Source of the DNA: an uncultured Sphingomonadaceae bacterium
GTDB taxonomy: Bacteria; Pseudomonadota; Alphaproteobacteria; Sphingomonadales; Sphingomonadaceae
Reading direction: 5' to 3'
Assembly (NCBI GenBank): GCA_937995515.1
Contig: CALKJZ010000006.1
Coordinates: 1-57,457, forward strand
DNA: 57,457 nt
In this document: positions 40,725 to 50,704 of the stretch, piece by piece
Layout of the letters: every line of letters begins with the position of its first letter
How positions within the stretch are numbered: position 1 is the stretch's first letter
Notes under the pieces: model-generated
What the model saw: the letters and a program-made list of their open reading frames with translations, nothing else
Databases searched by the model: none
Told to the model about the DNA's origin: nothing
Position numbers and translations under genes: made by a program

Positions 40725-41500
40725 CAGGCCTGCATCTTCGAGAACAGGCGCCGGGTGTTGTGCGTGGCGGCAGCCGCGAGCGCTTCGGGTGCTGTCCCGC
40801 GCAGCTCTGCCAGAAAGCGTGCCGTGTGGGCCACATGAGCCGGCTCGCAGGTGCGCCCGCGAACGGGCACGGGTGCGAGGAACGGGGCGTCGGTCTCCAC
40901 CATCAGCCGGTCCTCCGGCAAGGTGCGCGCCACCTCCTGCAGCGCCCTTGCATTGCGGAAGGTCACGATCCCCGAAAGCGAAATGAACGCCCCCAGTGCC
41001 AGCGCCCGCGCAGCAAGCCCCTGCGTGCCGGCAAAGCAGTGGAACAGAACCGGGAAGCTGCCCTGCCCCAGCTCGTCCTCGAGGATGGCGATCGTGTCGT
41101 CCTCCGCATCGCGGCTGTGGACGATGAGCGGCAGCCCGGTGGCGCGCGCAGCCGCGCAGTGCGCGCGGAAAGAGGCCTGCTGCCGCTGCCGGTCGGACCT
41201 GTCGTAATGATAGTCGAGCCCGGTCTCGCCGATCCCCACCACCCGCGGGTGGGCGGCCGCTGCAACCAGCGCGGCCGTGCCCACATCGGTGTGCGCATCG
41301 GCCTCGTGCGGGTGAATGCCAACGCTTGCAAACACGTCCGCGTGCCGCTCGGCCGCAGCTATCACCCGCTCCCACTCGTCGCGGCGGGTCGAGATGTTGA
41401 CGAACCCGCCCACACCGGCCTGCCGCGCCCGCGCGAGCACGCCGGCCTCATCCTCGACCAGCCCGGGATAGGCCAGATGGCAATGGGAATCGATCAGCAT
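40724..41500 (-). CDS. tatD: TatD family metal-dependent hydrolase
   Basis: TatD-like proteins are TIM-barrel DNases/exonucleases of the amidohydrolase superfamily. The 258-residue protein has the metal ligands at the start (IDSHCHLAY), GETGLDYHYD, HSRDAEDDTI and the late VETDAPFLAP. It forms a minus-strand group with the MBL hydrolase. The metG and holB genes that normally precede it lie beyond an inserted plus-strand antiporter gene. Confidence 0.92.
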   Translation of the reverse strand: MLIDSHCHLAYPGLVEDEAGVLARARQAGVGGFVNISTRRDEWERVIAAAERHADVFASVGIHPHEADAHTDVGTAALVAAAAHPRVVGIGETGLDYHYDRSDRQRQQASFRAHCAAARATGLPLIVHSRDAEDDTIAILEDELGQGSFPVLFHCFAGTQGLAARALALGAFISLSGIVTFRNARALQEVARTLPEDRLMVETDAPFLAPVPVRGRTCEPAHVAHTARFLAELRGTAPEALAAAATHNTRRLFSKMQA

Positions 41501-41612
41501 CGCACGGTCATCTGCGCAGTTGGCCCGCGGCTTTCAACCGGCGCGGGCTTGCAAGCCATGCGCCGAGCCCCCATTGCAGCGCGTCCTTTGCACGCTCCTG
41601 GGGGGCCGAGGA

Positions 41613-42611
41613 TTGCTGGAACCCGTTCTCGCCCTGCTGGGTGGCCTTGTTCTCCTCGTGATCGGCGGCGAACTTCTCGTTCGCGGCGCAGTCTCGCTCG
41701 CCGAGCGGCTCGGCGTCTCGCCGCTGCTCATCGGCCTCACACTCGTCGGCTTCGGCACCTCCACGCCCGAACTCGTCGTCTCGGTCGAGGCCTCGCGTGC
41801 CGGTGCGCCGGGTGTTGCCATCGGCAACATCGTTGGCTCCAACATCTCCAACATTCTCCTGATCCTCGGCATTTCCGCCCTCATCCTGCCATTGACCGTG
41901 AGCGCAGGGGCGCTCCGGCGGGATGGCAGCATCGGCACGATCGCCGCGGCTGCATTCGCGCTCATCGGTGTGACCGTCGGCCTCGGCCGGGGCGTGGGGG
42001 CGATGCTGTCGGCCGGCCTTGTTGCCTATCTCGTCTTTGCCTACCGGCAGGAGCGGCAGGTGGAAAAGGTGCTGGTCGAGGGCCGCGGTGCGGCCTTCGA
42101 CAAGGCGGTGGCCTTCGAGCAGGTGGATGCCCCGCGCATGAAGCCGCTGCCCGGCCTGCTCGGCTGGGTGGTGCCGATCCTCGTCGCCCTCCTCGGCCTT
42201 GCCGTCATCATCTTCGGCGGGCGGACGCTCGTCTCCGGCGCGGTCGAGCTTGCCCGCCTGCTCGGTCTTTCCGAGGCCGTCATCGGGCTCACCATCGTGG
42301 CGGTGGGCACGTCGCTTCCCGAGCTCGTCACCTCGGTGATGGCAGCGCTCAAGCGCCAGACCGACATCGCCGTCGGCAATGTGCTCGGCTCGAACATCTA
42401 CAATGTGCTGGGAATCGGCGGCCTCACCGGCCTCATCGCCCCCACCGCCTTTCCGCCCGAGATTGCCGAGGTCGACAGCTGGATCATGGTGGGCGCCTCG
42501 GTGGCGCTGATGGTCTTTGCCTTCAGCGGCCGGATCAGCCGCACCGAGGGTGCAATCCTGCTTGCCGCGTGGATCGGCTACACGGGCTGGCTCATCCTGC
42601 GCAACGGCTGA
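41613..42611 (+). CDS. Calcium/sodium antiporter family protein
   Basis: The 332-residue protein belongs to the CaCA superfamily, inner-membrane exchangers of Ca2+ (or K+) against Na+ or H+. The two alpha repeats are clear: GFGTSTPELVVS with GNIVGSNISN, and AVGTSLPELVTS with GNVLGSNIYN. These give the four carboxylate/asparagine sites. About ten helices are expected, with a charged loop (residues about 145-180). No ATG suits the N-terminus. TTG 41613, after a GGGGGGCCGAGG stretch, is the most likely start; the frame also opens from TTG 41520. It interrupts the minus-strand holB-metG-tatD series. Confidence 0.85.
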   Translation: MLEPVLALLGGLVLLVIGGELLVRGAVSLAERLGVSPLLIGLTLVGFGTSTPELVVSVEASRAGAPGVAIGNIVGSNISNILLILGISALILPLTVSAGALRRDGSIGTIAAAAFALIGVTVGLGRGVGAMLSAGLVAYLVFAYRQERQVEKVLVEGRGAAFDKAVAFEQVDAPRMKPLPGLLGWVVPILVALLGLAVIIFGGRTLVSGAVELARLLGLSEAVIGLTIVAVGTSLPELVTSVMAALKRQTDIAVGNVLGSNIYNVLGIGGLTGLIAPTAFPPEIAEVDSWIMVGASVALMVFAFSGRISRTEGAILLAAWIGYTGWLILRNG

Positions 42612-42614
42612 GCG

Positions 42615-44153
42615 TCAGGTCGCCGCCTCGCCGGGAAGGCTGAGGCGGGGGAACACGCCCTGGGGCGCCGGCAGAACGGTTCCGGGGACGAGCGCCTGCC
42701 CGAGCCCGGCAAGGCTTCGGCCCGAGGCCGGCACGGCCAGCTGGTCCAGCAGGCGTGCCGCGCTGCCGGGCATGGCCGGCTGGGCGAGAATGGCGATCTG
42801 CCGCACGGCTTCGGCCGCATGGTAGAGCACCACGTCAGCACGCGCCGGGTCGGTCTTGCGCAGGGCCCAGGGCGCTGCCGCGTTGAGATAGGCATTGGTG
42901 GCCGCCACCCTTGCCCAGATGGCGGCCATGGCAAGGTCGGGGCGGACAGCTGCGTGCGCGGCCCGAGCCTCTTCCACCATTGTCTCAAGATGGGCAAGCA
43001 GCGCTCTGTCTTCCGGGGTTTTCGGGCCGTCGGCAGGCACACAGCCGGCGGCGGCCTTCGCAATCATCGAGAGCGTCCGCTGGGCGAGGTTTCCAAGATC
43101 ATTGGCAAGGTCCGCATTGGCGCGGCGCACGATTGCCTCGGCGCTCACCTCGCCATCCTGCCCGAACGGGATGGCCGAGAGGAAATAGTGCCGCAGCGGA
43201 TCCACCCCGAAGGCCTCTGCAAGCGCCAGCGGGTCGACCACATTGCCGAGCGACTTCGACATCTTCTCCCCACGGGAGAGCAGGAACCCGTGGCTGAAGA
43301 TCCGCTCCGGAAGCGGCAGGCCGGCCGACATGAGGAACGCCGGCCAGTAGACCGCGTGGAAGCGGGTGATGTCTTTTCCGATGATGTGGACGGTCGCGGG
43401 CCAGCGCGCCTCCCACCCCGCCTCCGGCCAGCCTGACGGGCTGAGGTAGGAGGTGAGCGCATCCACCCACACATACATCACGTGGCCCGGGTGCCCGGGA
43501 ACCGGAACCCCCCAGTCGAAGCTGGTGCGGCTGACCGAGAGATCCTTGAGGCCGCGCTCCACGAAGGCGCGCATCTCGTTCATCCGGCTGGGCGGCTGCA
43601 CCCAGTCGGGCCGCTCGGCATAGAGCGCCAGCAGCCGCCCGGCGTAGCGCGAAAGCCGGAAGAACCAGCTTTCCTCGACCGTCCACTCCACTGGCGCGCC
43701 GGAGGGTGCATACCGCACGCCATCTTCGCCGACATGCGTTTCCTCGGCATCGAAATAGGCCTCGTCGCGCACCGAATACCAGCCTTCGTAGCGATCGAGG
43801 TAGAGGTCGCCATTGGCCTCCATCGCCCGCCACAGCGCCTGCACGGCCGTTCGATGACCGGCCTCCGTCGTGCGGATGAAGCGATCGTGGCTGATGCCAA
43901 GGCGCGCCATCATGTCGCGAAAGGCCTCGGCCTGCTCGGCGACGAACGCCGCTGGTGCGCGGCCGGCCCGCGCTGCGGTCTGGGCGATCTTCAGCCCGTG
44001 CTCATCGGTGCCGGTGAGGAAGAAGGTCTCCCGCCCGTCTAAGCGGGCAAAGCGCGCCAGCCAGTCGGCTGCCACGCATTCATAGGCATGGCCGATATGG
44101 GGTCGACCGTTGGCATAGTGGATCGCCGTGGTGATCCGGTAGGGGGACGTCAT
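42615..44153 (-). CDS. metG: Methionyl-tRNA synthetase
   Basis: MetG charges tRNA-Met. The 512-residue protein has the class I signatures PHIGHAYEC near residue 18 and KMSKSLGNV, and the tail lacks the C-terminal dimerisation domain found in E. coli. No zinc-knuckle four-cysteine motif is visible between the catalytic halves, consistent with the shorter form common in alphaproteobacteria. The start overlaps the holB stop by one base. It faces the antiporter gene tail to tail with a three-base gap. Confidence 0.95.
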   Translation of the reverse strand: MTSPYRITTAIHYANGRPHIGHAYECVAADWLARFARLDGRETFFLTGTDEHGLKIAQTAARAGRAPAAFVAEQAEAFRDMMARLGISHDRFIRTTEAGHRTAVQALWRAMEANGDLYLDRYEGWYSVRDEAYFDAEETHVGEDGVRYAPSGAPVEWTVEESWFFRLSRYAGRLLALYAERPDWVQPPSRMNEMRAFVERGLKDLSVSRTSFDWGVPVPGHPGHVMYVWVDALTSYLSPSGWPEAGWEARWPATVHIIGKDITRFHAVYWPAFLMSAGLPLPERIFSHGFLLSRGEKMSKSLGNVVDPLALAEAFGVDPLRHYFLSAIPFGQDGEVSAEAIVRRANADLANDLGNLAQRTLSMIAKAAAGCVPADGPKTPEDRALLAHLETMVEEARAAHAAVRPDLAMAAIWARVAATNAYLNAAAPWALRKTDPARADVVLYHAAEAVRQIAILAQPAMPGSAARLLDQLAVPASGRSLAGLGQALVPGTVLPAPQGVFPRLSLPGEAAT

Positions 44154-45142
44154 CAGCGGGCTGCCCCGGCGACCGCCCGCGCCTCAACAAGGCGCATAAG
44201 CAGCGCCTGGGCGACCTGCACCCGGTCGAACGCCTGCGCAACTGCCCGCGCGGCAAGCGCCGAGACCTCGGCATGAAGCGCGGCGAGGCGGCAATCGGCC
44301 GTGGCGCGCGCAAGCGCTGCCATGACGTCCGGCACCAGCTGGCACAGGAGCGCGAAGCTCGACGCAGCAGACGGGGGCCGGAACTGCCGGGCAAGCGCCG
44401 GCACATCCCCGGGCACGGCCAGCGCGTCGAGGCCGGCTGCAAGTTCCATGGCCCCGGCTTCCAGAAGCTTCAGCGCGCGGCCGGGGGCGCCCTCGGCGAG
44501 CGCGGCAAGCCGTGCCCGCTCGGCCGTGCCGAGATCGGGCGCAATCCGTTGGAGCACCTCGGCCATGGCATCGGGGGCAAGCCGGCGGAACACCAGCCGG
44601 CGGCAGCGCGAGCGGATGGTCGGCAGCAGGCGCCCCGGGGCGTGGCTCACGAGGAACAGGAAGGTTTCCTCGCCCGGTTCCTCTAGTTCCTTGAGCAGGG
44701 CATTGGCTGCGCTGGCATTCATGGCGTCGACCGGATCGATGATCACGGTCCGCCGGCGGCCCAGCGCGGCCGTGCTGTGCAGGAACTGGCGCAGCGCCCG
44801 CACCTGCGCGATGCCGATTGTGGCGGTGGCGGCTCCCGAGCCCTCCTCGGGCGGCACCAGCAGCCGGTGGTCGAGATGGCTTCCGGCTGCAAACAGCCGC
44901 GCGGCCGGATGTGCCCGGTCCACCTCCCAGTCGCAATCGGCAAGAAGCGCAAGCGCTGCCCGGTCGGCAAAGCCGCGCTTGCCGACCCCCTCGGGCCCGC
45001 AGAGGAGCCACGCGTGATGCATCCGCCCGCCGGCGCGGGCTGCACGGAAGGCCTCGATGGCCTCGTCCTGTCCCAGCAGCATCGCCGCCCGTTGCCACCC
45101 GGGCTGCGGGGAGGCAAGCGGCTGGCCTGCCCGGTTCCTCAC
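44153..45142 (-). CDS. holB: DNA polymerase III delta' subunit
   Basis: HolB is part of the clamp loader that places the beta clamp on DNA. The 329-residue protein has a Walker-A-like GPEGVGKRGF, then TVIIDPVDAMNASAANALLKELEEP (in two parts) and the SRCRRLVF sensor/arginine-finger region. GTG 45142 is chosen because it keeps PQPGWQRAAMLLGQ, which matches the usual N-terminal approach to the GQD motif. ATG 45082 is the simpler alternative, giving 309 residues. tmk, often directly upstream in alphaproteobacteria, is not here. thiC is divergent instead. Confidence 0.9.
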   Translation of the reverse strand: MRNRAGQPLASPQPGWQRAAMLLGQDEAIEAFRAARAGGRMHHAWLLCGPEGVGKRGFADRAALALLADCDWEVDRAHPAARLFAAGSHLDHRLLVPPEEGSGAATATIGIAQVRALRQFLHSTAALGRRRTVIIDPVDAMNASAANALLKELEEPGEETFLFLVSHAPGRLLPTIRSRCRRLVFRRLAPDAMAEVLQRIAPDLGTAERARLAALAEGAPGRALKLLEAGAMELAAGLDALAVPGDVPALARQFRPPSAASSFALLCQLVPDVMAALARATADCRLAALHAEVSALAARAVAQAFDRVQVAQALLMRLVEARAVAGAAR

Positions 45143-45202
45143 CGCATCCGCGGGCCGCGCCGCGTGCCGTTGCGCGCGCGGCCGGCTGCGGCTAGGCTTC
45201 GC

Positions 45203-47212
<2,010 letters not shown>

Positions 47213-47242
47213 GCCGGCGCGGCGCCAACCCGCGGGGCCGTC

Positions 47243-47575
47243 GTGTTCGTTGCCGTCTACTGGTGGCGGGTGAAGCCCGGAAAGGAGGCGCAGTTCCGCG
47301 CGGCCTGGCGGCGCGGCACCGAGCACATCCGCAGGCGCTACGGCTCGCTCGGCTCGCGCCTGCACCAGGACCTCGACGGCCGCTTCGTGGGCGTGGCCGA
47401 ATGGCCGGACGAGGCGACATGGCGGCGCGCGTTCGAGGCGAAGATGGTCTATGACGATCCCGAAACGCGGGCAGCTTTCGTCGATGCGATCGCCGAGACC
47501 CCGCCGGGCAATGCGCCTGTCTTTACCATGCACGTGACCGACGATCTGCTCGACCGCTCCGGCCCCCAAGGCTGA
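47243..47575 (+). CDS. Antibiotic biosynthesis monooxygenase-type small protein
   Basis: The 110-residue protein fits the ABM ferredoxin-like fold: [20 protein letters not shown] at the start, a central [15 protein letters not shown] strand and helix, and a C-terminal [11 protein letters not shown] strand. Such proteins can be quinol or heme monooxygenases, or just dimeric binding proteins. GTG start. It follows thiC by 30 bases, so it may be co-transcribed and under the same riboswitch. The function is unknown. Confidence 0.75.
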   Translation: MFVAVYWWRVKPGKEAQFRAAWRRGTEHIRRRYGSLGSRLHQDLDGRFVGVAEWPDEATWRRAFEAKMVYDDPETRAAFVDAIAETPPGNAPVFTMHVTDDLLDRSGPQG

Positions 47576-47606
47576 GCCGGATGGCCGAGGCAGCCCCGGG
47601 AGCCTC

Positions 47607-48041
47607 TCAGCGGATCATCCGGCCCATCATGGTGACAAAGAAGGCGGTTGACCAGCCGATCAGCAGCAGCCCGTTGATGCCTTCGATGGCCGCGAGAAGC
47701 CGGAAGGCGGGGCTGATGAGATCGTCGTTGTAGCCGAGCGTGCCGTAGGTCATGGCCGAAAAATAGATCGCATCCGGCAGCGCCGTGACCGCGCCGAGCC
47801 CGCGGTAGACGAGCGCGTAGACGAGGATTTCGGCCGCGTGCAGCGCGAAAATCCCGAGCACGATGGCAACGACGATCGATACGCCCTCGAGCGAGGCGGG
47901 GTTGATGTGGCGCTCCACCTCCTCGCGCGCTTCCCTTCGCACCGTGCGGGTGAGAACCACGAGGCCGACGGCGTGGACGGCGAAGGTCACCATCACGAGG
48001 ACGCCGGCGACCAGCAGCTCGAGGAGGATATTTTCGGCCAT
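47607..48041 (-). CDS. Two-helix ion channel-like protein
   Basis: The 144-residue protein has an N-terminal helix, a charged linker ([14 protein letters not shown]), a second helix (VSIVVAIVLGIFALHAAEIL), a re-entrant pore segment LPDAIYFSAMTYGTLGYND and a last helix. This is the Ion_trans_2 pore architecture. The filter reads TLGYND at residues 101-106, where potassium channels have TVGYGD, so ion selectivity is uncertain. It is convergent with the ABM gene. A stretch without clear genes lies upstream of its start. Confidence 0.75.
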   Translation of the reverse strand: MAENILLELLVAGVLVMVTFAVHAVGLVVLTRTVRREAREEVERHINPASLEGVSIVVAIVLGIFALHAAEILVYALVYRGLGAVTALPDAIYFSAMTYGTLGYNDDLISPAFRLLAAIEGINGLLLIGWSTAFFVTMMGRMIR

Positions 48042-48667
48042 CCGCGTCTCTTTCCGGCTCGAAGGCGTGCGTCAAGGCGCGCGGCAAAACGGGTCTGCCA
48101 TCATCGACGATGCGCGGATCCATCTCGAAAATCACGAGGTTCATCAGATCGGCCGACGTTCCGCCGGCATCTCGTGGGAAACGCGCTTGACACTGGCCAT
48201 TTCCAAAAGGCGCACGAGGCCGGCACACGGGAAGGCTATCCCTCTGGGGCGGAATGGGATGTGGTTTCCAATCGCGCGGCAACGCTCGCGGGCCACGTCG
48301 GCCGCGCGTGCGCCCGCCGTCCCCTCGTTTGCCGGCGGCGTTCCCTCGGCGGCCGAGGATTCGGGCCCCTTGCCGGGCAGAGGGTGCGGACCGACGGGCA
48401 AGGAACGCCGCCGCCCGGTGCCGTGACTGGCAACGTCCGGCTGTCATCGGCGGCCTCGCGGGCCAGTCTGCCATCCCGGCCGGCAACACGGCGCAAGATC
48501 TTCCCCCTCCCCCTCGCGCGTTCCCTGCAGCAGGCGCTGCTTCCGGCGACGGTCGGTCTCGCTGCCTTCGGGATTGCGGCCGCGATGTGCGCGCTCAGCC
48601 TCCACCGGGGCTCGATCGACGCCGACAAATCGACGCTTCAAAATCGACCGGATTCCTTGTTTCGGCG
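48042..48667. other. Gene-poor stretch, probably decayed sequence
   Basis: I see no gene in these 626 bases. Open frames exist in several phases but are of arginine/proline composition with no recognisable domain, as expected by chance at this GC content. A TTGACA at 48187-48192 lacks a matching -10. The segment precedes a PEP-CTERM remnant in the same orientation and may be the decayed front part of that gene. Confidence 0.5.
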
Positions 48668-48943
48668 ATGGCCCCGGTCTTCACGCTGGGCGGTGCGGGC
48701 GTGCCGTTTGCCGACCCGAATGGCGATCAGGGCAAGCCGGCCTTGAACAAGCGCGTAACCTTCGATTTCGGGGCCGGCGAGGACATCCGCGACATCGCCC
48801 TCACCCCCCGGTTTGCCTTCGCAATTAATGACTGGGCATTTGGCGTCGTGCCCGAGCCGGCCACCCGGGCCCTGTCGATCATGGGCTTCGGCATGGTCGG
48901 GGTCGCCGTCCGCTGCCGGAAGAGGCGCACGGCCGCCGCCTGA
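48668..48943 (+). pseudogene. Remnant of a PEP-CTERM protein
   Basis: The frame from ATG 48668 encodes 91 residues ending in VVPEPATRALSIMGFGMVG followed by a basic tail (RCRKRRTAAA). This is the PEP-CTERM sorting signal (Pro-Glu-Pro, hydrophobic helix, arginine cluster) in the form typical of sphingomonads, where the motif is normally PEPATW followed by MxxxGFGxVG. The tryptophan is replaced by arginine. No signal peptide or complete extracellular domain precedes it, and the upstream frame has no recognisable sequence. It is most likely a 3' fragment of a decayed gene, though a short live gene cannot be excluded. Confidence 0.6.
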
Positions 48944-49069
48944 GTTGGGGCTTCACGGGCGGCCCTGCTGCCGCGGGAGCAGGGCGCGGGGGGCCATGCT
49001 TTCCGCGCCCTTTGGCGGTTTCCGACCGCGTGATTGACGTCGGGCGCGCAATGCGAGAGACCGCTTTCG

Positions 49070-50635
49070 ATGAACGAGCTTTCCGCGGCGCCTTCGTCTG
49101 CCGACACGCGGACGCGGTTCGACGTGCTGCGCCGATGGTGGCGCCGGGGCATCCAGTCAGGCCTCGATCACGAGGCGGTGCTCGTGCGGGTCGATGCCGA
49201 CAGCGGTTTCACCAGCCGCTATGCGTTCATGGTGCTGATGTCGGCCGGCATCGCGATCCTCGGCCTGCTGCAGTCCTCCCCGGCGGTCGTCATCGGCGCC
49301 ATGCTTGTCTCGCCGCTGATGGGCCCCATCATCGGGCTGGGCTTTGCGCTTGCCACTTTCGACTGGGAGAAGGCGCGGTCGAGCCTCGCTGCCGTGGCCA
49401 TCGGCAGCCTGATGGCGATTGCCTTTTCCGCGCTTGTCGTGCTGCTCTCGCCGCTCAAGGACCTGACCACCGAGCTCCTCGCCCGCACCCGGCCCAATCT
49501 GTTCGACCTGCTTGTGGCCACCTTCTCGGCGCTGGCCGGTGCCTATGCCACGGTGCGCGGCCGCGGCGAGACCATCGTGGGGGTGGCGATTGCAACCGCG
49601 CTGATGCCGCCGCTTGCGACCGTCGGGTTCGGCCTTGCCACGGGCAATGGGGTCGTCTTCTTCGGCGCGCTCGGCCTCTTTCTCACCAACCTCATCGCCA
49701 TCACCCTTTCCGCCTCGGCCATGGCGCGGCTCTATGGCTTCGGGGCGCATCTTTCGCCCGACCAGACCCGCACCCAGACCCGCTGGCTGGTCGGCGTCTT
49801 CATCCTGCTTGCCATCCCGCTTGCCATCTCGCTCCGGCAGATCGCGTGGGAGGCCTGGGCCACGCAGAATGCGCGCACGGCGATTGCCCGCGAGTTCGGG
49901 CCCCAGGTGCGCATCACCACGCTCGAACCGGACTTCCGCGGCGAATCGCCGGCCTTCCGGGCCGTGGTCGTCACCGACAGCTACGACGCCCAGGCCGATG
50001 CCCGGGTCCGCCAGAGCCTCGAGGAGACCCTCGGCCGACCGGTCGACGTGTCGATCAGCCAGCTGGCGGTCAGCCGGGAGGCAAGCCAGGCCGAGCGCGA
50101 GCGGGTGGCCACCGGGGGTACCGCCATGGCCATGCTGCGCAGCCAGCTCGCCATTACCGCAGGCGTGGCGCCAGAGGATGTGCTGCTCGACCAGAGCGCG
50201 CGCCGGGCGCGGATCCAGGTTTCGGGCACGCTGCCGCTGTTGGCGTGGCGCGAGCTGGAGCAGCGCATCGACGACAGCCACCCGGGGTGGGACGTGCAGC
50301 TGGTGCCGCCAGTGCAGGCCCTGCCCGACATCCGGTTCGAGGCCGGGTCCGATGAGCTCACGCCGCAATCCGGGGCGGAGGTGGACCAGCTCGGCTGGGC
50401 GCTGGCCCGCTGGGGTGTCTCGTACGCGACGGTGACTGGCCATGCGGCGAGCAACGAGCCCGATGCGCCCGATCTTGCCCGCCGGAGGGCGGAGGCGGTG
50501 GCCGCCCGGCTGGTACAGAGCGCGGTCGAGGCCGATGTGCGTGCAGACCCGCCCGGCCCCGCGCAGCGCGCGCGCGAGGCCGAACTCGGCCTTGCCGCCT
50601 TTCGCAGTGTCTCGGTGGCACCTGCGTCAGGCTGA
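49070..50635 (+). CDS. DUF389 membrane protein fused to an OmpA-like domain
   Basis: The 521-residue protein has a hydrophobic core (about residues 45-265) with six or so helices and the DUF389 landmarks SSPAVVIGAMLVSPLMGPI, TVRGRGETIVGVAIATALMPPL and LFLTNLIAI. A soluble region follows, and the C-terminal 100 residues look like an OmpA/MotB peptidoglycan-binding domain: IRFEAGSDELTPQSGAEVDQL, VTGHAASNEP, LARRRAEAVAARLV. The DUF389 function is unknown. ATG 49070 is used because it follows a GAGAGA site; the frame opens earlier at 49034. The OmpA-like part implies that the C-terminus faces the periplasm. Confidence 0.85.
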   Translation: MNELSAAPSSADTRTRFDVLRRWWRRGIQSGLDHEAVLVRVDADSGFTSRYAFMVLMSAGIAILGLLQSSPAVVIGAMLVSPLMGPIIGLGFALATFDWEKARSSLAAVAIGSLMAIAFSALVVLLSPLKDLTTELLARTRPNLFDLLVATFSALAGAYATVRGRGETIVGVAIATALMPPLATVGFGLATGNGVVFFGALGLFLTNLIAITLSASAMARLYGFGAHLSPDQTRTQTRWLVGVFILLAIPLAISLRQIAWEAWATQNARTAIAREFGPQVRITTLEPDFRGESPAFRAVVVTDSYDAQADARVRQSLEETLGRPVDVSISQLAVSREASQAERERVATGGTAMAMLRSQLAITAGVAPEDVLLDQSARRARIQVSGTLPLLAWRELEQRIDDSHPGWDVQLVPPVQALPDIRFEAGSDELTPQSGAEVDQLGWALARWGVSYATVTGHAASNEPDAPDLARRRAEAVAARLVQSAVEADVRADPPGPAQRAREAELGLAAFRSVSVAPASG

Positions 50636-50662
50636 GGGCGCAGGCCCGGATCCTCCCCCGCC

Positions 50663-50681
50663 GCCCGGCTCCGGCCCGGGC
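50663..50681. terminator. Small GC hairpin between convergent genes
   Basis: GCCCGG at 50663-50668 pairs with CCGGGC at 50676-50681 across a seven-base loop in the 69-base gap between the convergent DUF389 and alkylsulfatase genes. There is no T run on either strand, so terminator function is uncertain. Confidence 0.3.
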
Positions 50682-50704
50682 TCCCGGCGCTCCCGCCCCT
50701 CGTC

